Shown here: piece by piece, positions 35,588 through 43,448 of the stretch | Layout: each line of letters starts with the position of its first letter | Position numbering within the stretch: the stretch's first letter is position 1 | Assembly (NCBI GenBank): GCA_965199805.1 | Contig: CBDATO010000001.1 | Span: forward strand, 2,356,001 to 2,420,000 | DNA: 64,000 nt | Source: DATAZK01 sp965199805 | Lineage (GTDB): Bacteria; Actinomycetota; Actinomycetes; Frankiales; Frankiaceae | Reading direction: 5' to 3' | The notes under the pieces: generated by a model | What the model saw: only the letters and a program-made list of their open reading frames with translations | The model's database searches: none | What the model was told of the DNA's origin: nothing | Position numbers and translations under genes: made by a program

Positions 35588-36544
35588 GTGCGTGTCGCCG
35601 CTGCCGCCGCTCATTTCGGGCGCGATCTCGATGCCTGCCTGCATCGGGTCGAGGCGATCGTCCGGCACGCCCGTCGCGCGGGGGTGGCACTGCTCGTCCT
35701 GCCGCACGCCACCCTCGGCGGCGCCCTGGCCGAGCCCGACGAGCCGGGCCCGCTCGACCTGCCGCCGATGTTCACCGGGGCCGAGCCGGTCTTCGAGTCC
35801 GTACGCGCGCTGGCCGGTGACATGGTGGTCTGCCTCGGCTACACCGAGCGCGACGGCTCGCGCCGGTTCAACACGGCGGTGTGCCTGAACGGCGACGGGG
35901 TGCTCGGTCGTCATCGCAAGGTGCACCAGCTGCCCGGTGAGTCGCTCTGGTACTCGGCCGGTGACGACTTCGGCGCCTTCGACACCCCGGTCGGGCGCCT
36001 CGGCATGCTGGTCGACTACGACAAGACCTTCCCGGAGGCGGCACGCAGCCTCGCCGTCGACGGGGCCCACGTCGTCGCCTGCCTGTCTGCGTGGCCGGCG
36101 GGCACCTTCCGGCGGGTCAGCGAGCGCACGTCCGACCGGCAGGCCCGGCTGTTCGACCTGTACGACGTGGCCCGTGCCGCCGAGAACCAGGTGTTCGTCG
36201 TCTCGGCCAACCAGACCGGCGCCGTGGGGCAGCAGCAGTTCCTCGGTCACGCGAAGGTCGTCGATCCGTTCGGCCAGCAGCTCGCCCGCACCGGGCCGAA
36301 GGCCGGCCTCGCGACCTGCGACATCGATCTCGAGGGCGACATCGCCCGGGTGCGCGCGCAGCTGCACCACCTCGACGAGCGACGGCCCGACGCGTATCGG
36401 ATGGTCGCCGGCGCGCTGCCGCGCCCGAAGGGGCCGAGCCGGTTGCCCGCGCCCGGGCGTCCGCCGCTCAGCGAGGTGGCGGGCAGCGCACGGGAGCCGA
36501 TCCCGCCAGCACCGCGTGAACCCGGACGTCGTGCGGCTCGGTAG
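35588..36544 (+). CDS. nitrilase-superfamily protein lacking catalytic Glu and Cys
   Basis: A 318-residue carbon-nitrogen hydrolase fold. The Lys motif GRHRKVHQLPGE is intact. The Glu motif, normally LPEA, is LPHATLGG, and the Cys motif, normally CYDxxFPE, is LVDYDKTFPEAARSLAVDG, so both Glu and Cys are replaced (His and Asp). Other fold features (SANQTGAVG, HAKVVDPFG) are present. It is therefore probably a pseudoenzyme or does other chemistry. Its 3' end overlaps the convergent folate gene by 77 bases. Confidence 0.8.
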   Translation: MRVAAAAAHFGRDLDACLHRVEAIVRHARRAGVALLVLPHATLGGALAEPDEPGPLDLPPMFTGAEPVFESVRALAGDMVVCLGYTERDGSRRFNTAVCLNGDGVLGRHRKVHQLPGESLWYSAGDDFGAFDTPVGRLGMLVDYDKTFPEAARSLAVDGAHVVACLSAWPAGTFRRVSERTSDRQARLFDLYDVARAAENQVFVVSANQTGAVGQQQFLGHAKVVDPFGQQLARTGPKAGLATCDIDLEGDIARVRAQLHHLDERRPDAYRMVAGALPRPKGPSRLPAPGRPPLSEVAGSAREPIPPAPREPGRRAAR

Positions 36545-36989
36545 GGATCTCGGGCAGCAGCTCGTCGGCGTGCACCAGCGCCACCGTGAAGGCGGTCATC
36601 CGGGGGAGCACCCGGTCGTACGAGCCGCCACCGCGCCCGAGCCGGCGCCCTGCGAGGTCGGCGGCCACGGCCGGCACCAGCATCGCGTCGACGTCGCCCT
36701 CGTCGACCCACCCGGCGGCGTCACCGAAACGCAGGTCGCGGTCGGCGAGCAGCTCCGGCAGCACGACGCGCACGCCCCGGGCGAGCAGCGCGGCGTTCAC
36801 CGGCCGGACGTCGGGTTCGCCCCGCAGCGGCGTGTACGAGGCGACCACGCGCGCGCGGACGAGCTCCGGCAGCGCCAGCAGGACCGCGGGCTCGACAGCG
36901 GCACCGGCCGTACGCGCTGCCAGCAGCCGTCGACGCAGTGCCGCCTTCTGCTCCCGGACGGATGGCGCGTCCGGCTCCGGATGAGTCAC
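36468..36989 (-). CDS. 5-formyltetrahydrofolate cyclo-ligase
   Basis: A 173-residue protein, near family length. The signature GRRLGRGGGSYDRVL (family GxRLGyGgGyYDR) and the N-terminal REQKAALRRRLLAAR identify it. It recycles 5-formyl-THF to 5,10-methenyl-THF using ATP. It starts at a GTG 30 bp from the divergent galU start, so the two promoters must overlap or lie inside the genes. Confidence 0.85.
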   Translation of the reverse strand: MTHPEPDAPSVREQKAALRRRLLAARTAGAAVEPAVLLALPELVRARVVASYTPLRGEPDVRPVNAALLARGVRVVLPELLADRDLRFGDAAGWVDEGDVDAMLVPAVAADLAGRRLGRGGGSYDRVLPRMTAFTVALVHADELLPEIPTEPHDVRVHAVLAGSAPVRCPPPR

Positions 36990-37019
36990 CGCAGCACCCA
37001 CGGGCAATAGTGTGCCGAC

Positions 37020-37934
37020 ATGCCCGTCAAGAAGGCCGTGATCCCCGCCGCCGGTCTCGGTACGCGGTTCCTGCCCGCCACCAAGGCGATCCCGAAGGAG
37101 CTGCTGCCGGTCGTCGACAAGCCGGCGCTCGAGTACATCGTCGAGGAAGCGGCCCGGGCCGGGCTGCACGACGTCCTGATCATCACGGCGCGCGGCAAGA
37201 GTGCGATCGAGGACCACTTCGACCAGGCGCCCGAGGTCGAGGCCGCGCTGGAGAAGAAGGGCGACCCCGAGCGCCTGGCCAAGGTGCGGTCGTCCACCGA
37301 GCTCGCCAAGGTGCATTTCGTACGCCAGGGCGTGGCTGCCGGACTCGGCCACGCGGTGCTCGTGGCCGCCGAGCACGTCGGTGACCAGCCGTTCGTCGTC
37401 ATGCTGGGCGACGACGTCGTCGATGAGCGCGACCACCTCCTCGAGCAGATGATCGCCGAGCAGGAGAAGCACGGCGGCAGCGTCATCGCGCTCATGGAGG
37501 TGCCGCAGGAGATGGTGTCGCTGTACGGCGTCGCCACCGTCGAGCCGGCCGAGAAGACCGGCCCCTGGGACCTCGTTCGCGTCCGCGATCTGGTGGAGAA
37601 GCCGCCGCTCGAGGAGGCGCCCAGCAACCTCGCGGTCATCGGGCGCTACCTGCTGTCGCCGACGATCTTCCAGGTGCTGCGCGAGACGCCGCCCGGGCGC
37701 GGTGGCGAGATCCAGCTGACCGACGCCATCAAGACGCTCGCCGGCATCGAGCCGGTGCACGGCGTGATCTTCAGCGGCCGTCGCTACGACACCGGTGACC
37801 GCGCCGACTACGTGAAGTCCGTGGTGCGCCTCGCCTGCGAGCGCCCCGACATCGGGCCGGGTCTCTGGTCATGGCTGCAGGAGTACGTCGCTGCCGGCGG
37901 CCCGGACAGTGGCGCGACGGGTCCGGCAGCGTGA
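37020..37934 (+). CDS. galU: UTP-glucose-1-phosphate uridylyltransferase
   Basis: A 304-residue protein. It has the nucleotide motif KKAVIPAAGLGTRFLPATKA, the VVDKPALEYIVEEA region, MLGDDVVDE and the sugar-binding LVEKP and GEIQLTDAI motifs. It makes UDP-glucose for envelope and storage polymers. Its stop overlaps the Glp start (GTGA). The galU-glp-rimJ-glpR order is conserved in actinobacteria. Confidence 0.96.
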   Translation: MPVKKAVIPAAGLGTRFLPATKAIPKELLPVVDKPALEYIVEEAARAGLHDVLIITARGKSAIEDHFDQAPEVEAALEKKGDPERLAKVRSSTELAKVHFVRQGVAAGLGHAVLVAAEHVGDQPFVVMLGDDVVDERDHLLEQMIAEQEKHGGSVIALMEVPQEMVSLYGVATVEPAEKTGPWDLVRVRDLVEKPPLEEAPSNLAVIGRYLLSPTIFQVLRETPPGRGGEIQLTDAIKTLAGIEPVHGVIFSGRRYDTGDRADYVKSVVRLACERPDIGPGLWSWLQEYVAAGGPDSGATGPAA

Positions 37935-39157
37935 AGACCGTCGACCAGCACGTCGCCGACGTATTGGGAGCGGTGCGGCCCCTGCCGGCCCTGCCGCTGC
38001 CGCTGGTCGATGCCCACGGCTGCACCCTGGCCGAGGACGTGTTCGCCCCGGCGCCGCTGCCCGGCTTCGACAACTCGGCGATGGACGGCTACGCCGTGCG
38101 CTACGACGACGTCGCCGGGGCGAGTGAGCAGACCCCGGTGACGCTGCCGGTGCTCGGTGACATCGCGGCCGGCCCGGACAAGGGCCTCACGATCACCGCC
38201 GGCAAGACGGCGCGGATCATGACCGGCGCGCCGATCCCGGCGGGAGCCGACGCCGTCGTCCAGCTGGAATGGACCGACGGCGGCACCCGCACGGTGACCA
38301 TCAGCCGGGCGCCCCGGCCGGCGATGCACATCCGTCGGGCCGGTGAGGACCTGCAGGCGGGAGCCCTCGTGCTGCCCGCGGGCACCTACCTCGGCGCCGC
38401 CCAGATCGGGCTGCTCGCAGCGACCGGTCAGGCGTCGGCGATGTGCTGCCCGCGGCCGCGCGTGGTGATCGTGTCGACCGGCAGCGAGCTCGTCGACGTC
38501 GGTGAGCCGATGGGCCCGGGGCAGATCGCCGACTCCAACAGCCACATGCTTGCCGCGGCCTGCCGTGAGGCGGGGGCGATCGCGTACCGGGTGGGGCTCG
38601 TGGCCGACAACCCCGAGCTGCTGCTCGAGACGCTCGAGGACCACCTCATCCGCGCCGACCTGCTGATCACGACGGGCGGGGTGAGCGTCGGCGCGTACGA
38701 CGTGGTGAAGGAAGTGCTCTCGCGGCTCGGCACCGTCGCGTTCGAGAAGGTCGCCATGCAGCCCGGCATGCCGCAGGGCTTCGGCACGCTCGGCGCCGAG
38801 CGGATCCCGATCATCACGCTGCCGGGCAATCCGGTGAGCGCCATGGTGTCGTTCGAGGTCTTCGTGCGCCCGGCGCTGCGCCGCATGCTCGGCGCCGACC
38901 GCCTGCTCCGGCCGCAGATCACGGCCGAGCTGACCGAGCCGGTCACCTCGCCGCCCGGACGGCGCTCGTTCCTGCGCGGCATCGTCGAGCGCGCCCCGGA
39001 CGGCCGGGTCGTCGCCCGCTCCGCCGGGGGACAGGGCTCGCACCAGATGGCCGCCCTCGCCGCCTGCAACGCACTGCTCGTCGTCTCCGAGGACCAGACG
39101 CGGCTGGAGGCCGGCGCACCGGTGCTCGCACTACTGCTCGAACGGCGCGAGTCGTGA
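37931..39157 (+). CDS. glp: gephyrin-like molybdotransferase Glp (MoeA family)
   Basis: A 408-residue protein from a GTG overlapping galU. MoeA motifs are present: NSAMDGYAVR, MTGAPIPAGADAVV, STGSELVDVGEP, TTGGVSVGAYDVVKE, MQPGMPQGFG and LPGNPVSAMVSFEVF. MoeA inserts molybdate into molybdopterin. In Corynebacterium the paralogue Glp also binds FtsZ and a membrane receptor GlpR. The GlpR gene lies three genes downstream here, which supports the Glp name, though enzymatic activity may be kept. Confidence 0.87.
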   Translation: MKTVDQHVADVLGAVRPLPALPLPLVDAHGCTLAEDVFAPAPLPGFDNSAMDGYAVRYDDVAGASEQTPVTLPVLGDIAAGPDKGLTITAGKTARIMTGAPIPAGADAVVQLEWTDGGTRTVTISRAPRPAMHIRRAGEDLQAGALVLPAGTYLGAAQIGLLAATGQASAMCCPRPRVVIVSTGSELVDVGEPMGPGQIADSNSHMLAAACREAGAIAYRVGLVADNPELLLETLEDHLIRADLLITTGGVSVGAYDVVKEVLSRLGTVAFEKVAMQPGMPQGFGTLGAERIPIITLPGNPVSAMVSFEVFVRPALRRMLGADRLLRPQITAELTEPVTSPPGRRSFLRGIVERAPDGRVVARSAGGQGSHQMAALAACNALLVVSEDQTRLEAGAPVLALLLERRES

Positions 39158-40170
39158 ACCCAGACCGGCTGACGCACGTCGACGACCGCGGCGCCGCCCG
39201 GATGGTCGATGTGAGCGCCAAGGACGTCACCACGCGGGTGGCGGTCGCCGGCGGCAAGCTCCTGGTCGCGCCACGAGTGATCCAGCTGCTGCGCGGCGAG
39301 GGCGTGCCCAAGGGCGACGCGCTGGCCGTCGCTCGCGTCGCCGGCATCCTCGGCGCGAAGCGCACGCCCGACCTGGTGCCGCTATGCCATCCGCTGCCGG
39401 TCTCGGGGGTCGAGGTCGACCTCGAGGTGGCCGACGACGCCGTGCTGATCCGGGCGTCGGTGAAGACCACCGGCCGCACCGGCGTCGAGATGGAGGCGCT
39501 CACCGCGGTGGCCGTCGCCGGACTCACGTTGCACGACATGATCAAGGCGGTCGACCCGGCCGCGGTGCTCACCGACGTCAAGGTGCTCAGCAAGACCGGC
39601 GGCAAGTCCGGCGACTGGACGCGCGACCAAGCCGCGCCGGCCACGGCCATGGCTGCTGCTACCGCTGCGACCAGCCCCGGACTGCCGGCCGACGCGCTCG
39701 CCCGGGTCGTCACGGTGTCGGATCGTTCCTCCGCCGGCGAGCGGGAGGACCGCTCCGGCCCGCTGCTCGCCGAGCTGCTGCGCGGCGCCGGCTTCACGGT
39801 CGACGACGTGGTGGTGGTGCCGGACGAGCTCGACGCGGTGTCCGGTGCGCTGCGTGACGCCGTCACGGCCGGTGCCGATCTCGTGGTGACCACCGGGGGC
39901 ACCGGCTTCGCCCCCCGCGACGTGACGCCCGAGGCCACCCGACGGGTCATCGACCGCGAGGCGCCCGGCCTGGTGGAGCTGTTGCGCTCGGTCGACCGTG
40001 AGCGCGTCCCCACCTCGATCCTGTCGCGCGGGGTGGCCGGCGTCGCCGCCCGCACGATCGTCGTCAACCTTCCCGGCTCCACCGGCGGCGTACGCGACGG
40101 GATCGCGGCGCTTGCTCCCGTGCTCGGCCACGCCGTCGATCAGGTGCGGGGCGGGGGTGACCACGGCTGA
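39154..40170 (+). CDS. MoaC-MogA/MoaB fusion for molybdenum cofactor synthesis
   Basis: A 338-residue fusion. Residues 1-160 are MoaC (LTHVDDRGAARMVDVSAKD, LCHPLPVSGVEVD, GRTGVEMEALTAV, DMIKAVDP), which makes cyclic pyranopterin monophosphate. After an Ala-rich linker, residues about 180-338 are MogA/MoaB (VVTVSDRSSAGEREDRSG, TTGGTGFAPRDVTPEAT, LPGSTGG), the molybdopterin adenylyltransferase. It starts at a GTG overlapping Glp and its stop overlaps the next gene as CTGA. Confidence 0.92.
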   Translation: MNPDRLTHVDDRGAARMVDVSAKDVTTRVAVAGGKLLVAPRVIQLLRGEGVPKGDALAVARVAGILGAKRTPDLVPLCHPLPVSGVEVDLEVADDAVLIRASVKTTGRTGVEMEALTAVAVAGLTLHDMIKAVDPAAVLTDVKVLSKTGGKSGDWTRDQAAPATAMAAATAATSPGLPADALARVVTVSDRSSAGEREDRSGPLLAELLRGAGFTVDDVVVVPDELDAVSGALRDAVTAGADLVVTTGGTGFAPRDVTPEATRRVIDREAPGLVELLRSVDRERVPTSILSRGVAGVAARTIVVNLPGSTGGVRDGIAALAPVLGHAVDQVRGGGDHG

Positions 40171-40799
40171 GCGCTCTCGGTTGGCCGGCCCACCTGAGCG
40201 ACGGGCCGGTCGGGGTACGTCCGCTGCGCCTGCGCGACGGCGCGGCGTGGGTGGAGGTCCGCACCCGTAACGAGGACTGGTTGGTGCGCTGGGAGGCCAC
40301 GCCTCCCGGGTACGAGAATCCGCAGGTCAGCTGGGGTGACCGGCAGTCGCTCGGCGTCTTCACCGCCATGCTCCGCAGTCTGAAGAAGCAGGCGCGCGAC
40401 GGCAGTGCGCTGCCGTTCGCCATCACGTACGAGGACCGCTTCGTCGGCCAGCTGACCGTCGGCAACGTCGTCCGCGGGGCCTTCAACAGCGCATACGTGG
40501 GCTACTGGGTCGACCGCGCCGTCGCCGGACGCGGCGTGATGCCGACGGCGCTCGCCCTCGTCGTCGACCACTGCTTCGGCCCGGCCCGGCTGCACCGTGT
40601 CGAGGCCAACATCCGCCCGGAGAACCTGGCGAGCCAGCGCGTGGTGGAGAAGCTCGGCTTCCGCGAGGAGGGTCTGCACCGCCGGTATCTCGCGATCGAC
40701 GGCGCGTACCGCGACCACATCGGCTACGCCGTGACCGCCGAGGACGTCCCCGAAGGGATGGTTCGACGGTGGCATCTGGCTCGCCGCCGGCAATCCTGA
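40167..40799 (+). CDS. RimJ-like GNAT N-acetyltransferase with probable CTG start
   Basis: About 210 residues. It matches the RimJ/RimL protein N-terminal acetyltransferases: SDGPVGVRPLRLRDGAAW, NEDWLVRWEAT, YVGYWVDRAVAGRGVMPTAL, RPENLASQRVVEKLGFREEG. The usual start codons begin only at GTG 40251, which would remove conserved sequence. In-frame stop TGA is at 40158, so translation must begin between. A CTG at 40167 overlaps the upstream stop (CTGA), like the other couplings in this operon, and has a G-rich site upstream. Confidence 0.82.
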   Translation: MSALGWPAHLSDGPVGVRPLRLRDGAAWVEVRTRNEDWLVRWEATPPGYENPQVSWGDRQSLGVFTAMLRSLKKQARDGSALPFAITYEDRFVGQLTVGNVVRGAFNSAYVGYWVDRAVAGRGVMPTALALVVDHCFGPARLHRVEANIRPENLASQRVVEKLGFREEGLHRRYLAIDGAYRDHIGYAVTAEDVPEGMVRRWHLARRRQS

Positions 40800-40931
40800 A
40801 CCTGCACTCGAGGTTCATCCCGGCCCCGAAAGATGACACGCCGTGTGACGTGCGAACTTTCGGTCCGTTGATCGCTTACCGTTCCGCCAGGTTCGGTCGT
40901 ATTCCACGATCTGAGCTCGCCGGAGGGGGCC

Positions 40932-41951
40932 ATGAGCGCAGTCATCTGGTGCGGCATCGTCGCTGTCTGGGTGTTCGTGCTCATACCGACGTGGGTCCGT
41001 CGCGGCGACCTGCATTGGCACCGGGGATCCACCGGTGCGGTCAGGGCAGCGATGGCGACCCCGCACCCCGAGTCCATGAGTGGCGACGCCGAGGCGCGTG
41101 GCCGGTGGTCGTTGATGTCCGGTCTGCGCCGCGACCGCTCGCGTACCGACGAACCCGCCGAGGTGGACACGATGGACGAGCAGAACGCGCCTGACTACGA
41201 CCATGACTACGACGACGACCTGACGACGCCGGCGCACGAGGCGTACGCGGCCCAGGAGCTGCAGGGCCACGAGGGGCAGACCGAGCAGCTGGCCACGACG
41301 AGCCGGATGCGGGTCGCTGCGGCTCCCGCGTCGCAGCGTCTCTCGGAGGCCGTCACCAGCGTGAGCAGCGGGCTCAAGGGCCTGCGCGGCAGCCTGCCGG
41401 GAGGGTCCGACCGGGTACGCCCGCCGCTGCGCGTCCGCCGTGCCCGTCGCCTGCTGATGCTGGCCGCCCTGGTCGTGGCTACCCTCGCCGCCGCCGTCCT
41501 GCTGGGCGGGGCCGCCATCGTCGTGAACATCATCTGCGACCTGGCGCTCGTGTTCTACGTCCGCCATCTGCGCGGCATCGCCCGTGAGCAGCGGGCCCGC
41601 GCCCTGCGGGAGCGCAAGGCCCGGGCAGCCCGCCAGGCGTGGGACGCCGCCTCCTCCACGGGCCGGGCAAGCGGGCTGGACGGGTGGAGCGTCGGCGTGC
41701 AGGAAAGCGAGCCCGGCACCGCGCACGAGGAGCACACCGCCCCGGCCTCCGTGTCGGAAAAGATCGACCTGACGACCTACGAGCAGGTCCAGTACGAGCA
41801 GATGCAGTACGACGAATACGACGGCAGCGAGTACGACGAGGCCGAGTACGACGCCCGGTACGGCGTCGCCCCGGCCGAGGCGGGTCACCAGGGAAGCCTG
41901 TACGACCAGCACGCTCCCACCGAGGAGCTCACCGTGGTGAAGGCCAGCTAG
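40932..41951 (+). CDS. glpR: gephyrin-like molybdotransferase receptor GlpR (SepX homologue)
   Basis: A 339-residue membrane protein. The N-terminal helix (VIWCGIVAVWVFVLIPTWVRR) is the typical GlpR start. A long acidic cytoplasmic loop follows (DYDHDYDDDL), then two close helices near 180-215 and a Tyr/Glu/Asp-rich C-terminal tail with YEQVQYEQMQYDEYDGSEY. GlpR links Glp to FtsZ and the divisome in Corynebacterium, and SepX does so in Streptomyces. The conserved genome position supports this call. Confidence 0.82.
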   Translation: MSAVIWCGIVAVWVFVLIPTWVRRGDLHWHRGSTGAVRAAMATPHPESMSGDAEARGRWSLMSGLRRDRSRTDEPAEVDTMDEQNAPDYDHDYDDDLTTPAHEAYAAQELQGHEGQTEQLATTSRMRVAAAPASQRLSEAVTSVSSGLKGLRGSLPGGSDRVRPPLRVRRARRLLMLAALVVATLAAAVLLGGAAIVVNIICDLALVFYVRHLRGIAREQRARALRERKARAARQAWDAASSTGRASGLDGWSVGVQESEPGTAHEEHTAPASVSEKIDLTTYEQVQYEQMQYDEYDGSEYDEAEYDARYGVAPAEAGHQGSLYDQHAPTEELTVVKAS

Positions 41952-42017
41952 GCCTCACTCGCGCTCCGTAGCCACCCGATCGGTGACCTGCTGCGTGGTA
42001 CGTTCAACGGGCTTCCA

Positions 42018-42091
42018 GGGGGTGTAGCTCAGCCTGGTAGAGCGCCTCCCTCGCACGGAGGAGGCCAGGGGTTCGAGTCCCCTCACCTCCA
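42018..42091 (+). tRNA. tRNA-Ala (anticodon CGC)
   Basis: Acceptor GGGGGTG pairs with CACCTCC (one G-U). The D-stem is GCTC/GAGC, the anticodon stem CCTCC/GGAGG surrounds loop CTCGCAC, and the T-stem is AGGGG/CCCCT. Discriminator A. CCA is not encoded. Confidence 0.95.
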
Positions 42092-42105
42092 CACAACCGC
42101 TCGTT

Positions 42106-42708
42106 TCAGCTGGTCGTCGGCGCCGCCGGGCGTCCGCGCCAGGCCGACAGCAGGAAAAGCGCGGCGCCGAGCGCCATGTAGCCGCCGAGGGTGGCCAGGC
42201 GGGCGTCGTCCATCCGTGACGACGCGACGAAGCTGAGGCCGGCGATCGTCGACAGGCCGCCACTGACCAGCATCAGCAGTTGACCACGGTGGGCCCGCCG
42301 CTCACGTACGGCGACGGCGAACTGCAGGGCCCCCGAGACAGCCGCCCAGGCTCCGAAGGCGACCAGGACGGCGCCGGCGTCCGAGCCGAAGGCGGTGGCG
42401 GCGACTGCCGCGACAGCGAGCGCGCCGATGCCGGCGTCGACCCAGGCCAGCCGGGTGGCCGTACCGCGGCCGCGCACCGCGGCGATGACCGAAGCGACGA
42501 CGTCGATCAGCGGGTACGTGGCCAGCACCAGCGCCGCAAAGATCGGGAGCTCCGAAGACGTACTGGGTACGCGGTCGCCGACCGGGGCGATCAGCGCGGC
42601 TGCCCAGACGAGGGCGAGCAGCCCGCGGACCACGGCGACCCGGCGCGGGGCGCCCCAGGATGCGGGGTCCGCCGTGGGGCGGGAGGCCTCGGTGAGTGCA
42701 GCAGTCAT
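42106..42708 (-). CDS. DUF308-type membrane protein under TetR control
   Basis: A 200-residue protein from the ATG at 42708 (AGGACAGG upstream). It has about six helices with small loops, e.g. LLALVWAAALIAPV, FAALVLATYPLIDVVASV and GYMALGAALFLLSAW, the pattern of DUF308/HdeD-like proteins. The function is unknown. It is divergent from a TetR gene, and a 21-bp operator copy sits 29 bp upstream of its start. Confidence 0.7.
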   Translation of the reverse strand: MTAALTEASRPTADPASWGAPRRVAVVRGLLALVWAAALIAPVGDRVPSTSSELPIFAALVLATYPLIDVVASVIAAVRGRGTATRLAWVDAGIGALAVAAVAATAFGSDAGAVLVAFGAWAAVSGALQFAVAVRERRAHRGQLLMLVSGGLSTIAGLSFVASSRMDDARLATLGGYMALGAALFLLSAWRGRPAAPTTS

Positions 42709-42736
42709 GGTCCTGTCCTTCGGTCGTCGGTTTGGG

Positions 42737-42757
42737 AGAGCGAGCGTTCTCTCTACT
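42737..42757. promoter_or_regulatory. TetR-type operator, copy 1
   Basis: First copy of a 21-bp sequence starting AGAGCGAGCGTTCTCT. It holds the palindromic frame AGAnCGnnCGnTCT and lies 29 bp upstream of the DUF308 gene. An identical second copy is at 42792-42812. Confidence 0.75.
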
Positions 42758-42791
42758 GCGCGAACGTAGGCGCCTCGCTCCAGCGCTGTCA

Positions 42792-42812
42792 AGAGCGAGC
42801 GTTCTCTCTACT
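42792..42812. promoter_or_regulatory. TetR-type operator, copy 2
   Basis: Second, identical 21-bp copy, 12 bp upstream of the TetR start. Start-to-start distance of the copies is 55 bp, so each divergent promoter has its own site. This suggests autorepression together with repression of the DUF308 gene. Confidence 0.75.
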
Positions 42813-42824
42813 AGAGTGAGCGGT

Positions 42825-43448
42825 ATGGCGGTGGCAGCGGACACGCAGGGCGGGAAGCGCTCGGAGGCGCGGGAGCGGCTGCTGGCCACCGCGTCCGAGC
42901 TCTTCTACGCCGAGGGCATCAACGGGGTCGGCGTCGACCGGATCGTCAAGGGCAGCAACGTCACGCTGGCGACCTTCTACCGGCACTTCCCGGGAAAGGA
43001 AGCGCTCGTCGTCGCCTATCTGCAGCGCATCCACGGATACGTCGCCGGCCAGGTCGACGCATTGGCCGAGCGGCTGCAGGGCGAGGCGCTGGTACGGGCG
43101 CTCGGCGCCGGGGTGGCGGCCGAGCTCGGCCAGGCCGGCTTCCGGGGCTGCGCCTTCATCAACGCGGCGTCCGAGTTCGAGGACCCGGCGAGCCCGGTGC
43201 GCCGGGCCGTCGACGAGCACCGCCGCTGGTACTACGAGGCCGTCCGCCGGGCGTTCCGCGGGATCGGGCACACGCTGCCGGGCAACGCGGCACGGCACTT
43301 CGTCATGCTCCGCGACGGCGCCATGATCGCCGGCTACCTGGACAGCGTGCGCACAGCGCAGCTCACGTTCAAGCGCGGGGTCGAAGGCCTGCTGCGGTCC
43401 ACCGAGATCGAGCCGCTGCCCGGGGCCGCCACCGAGGACGAGGACTAG
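42825..43448 (+). CDS. TetR-family regulator
   Basis: A 207-residue protein from the ATG at 42825 (a GTG 9 bases upstream is possible). The helix-turn-helix is LFYAEGINGVGVDRIVKGSN, then VTLATFYRHFPGKEALV. The C-terminal domain has GFRGCAFINAASEFEDP and ARHFVMLRDGAMIAGYLD, a common pattern in regulators of quinone or efflux genes. The stop overlaps the convergent esterase gene by 4 bases. Confidence 0.88.
   Translation: MAVAADTQGGKRSEARERLLATASELFYAEGINGVGVDRIVKGSNVTLATFYRHFPGKEALVVAYLQRIHGYVAGQVDALAERLQGEALVRALGAGVAAELGQAGFRGCAFINAASEFEDPASPVRRAVDEHRRWYYEAVRRAFRGIGHTLPGNAARHFVMLRDGAMIAGYLDSVRTAQLTFKRGVEGLLRSTEIEPLPGAATEDED

Noticed and set aside
42816..42824. GTG start 9 bases upstream of the TetR ATG
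   Set aside because: It lies almost against the second operator and adds only three residues. The ATG is preferred, though the GTG is not excluded.
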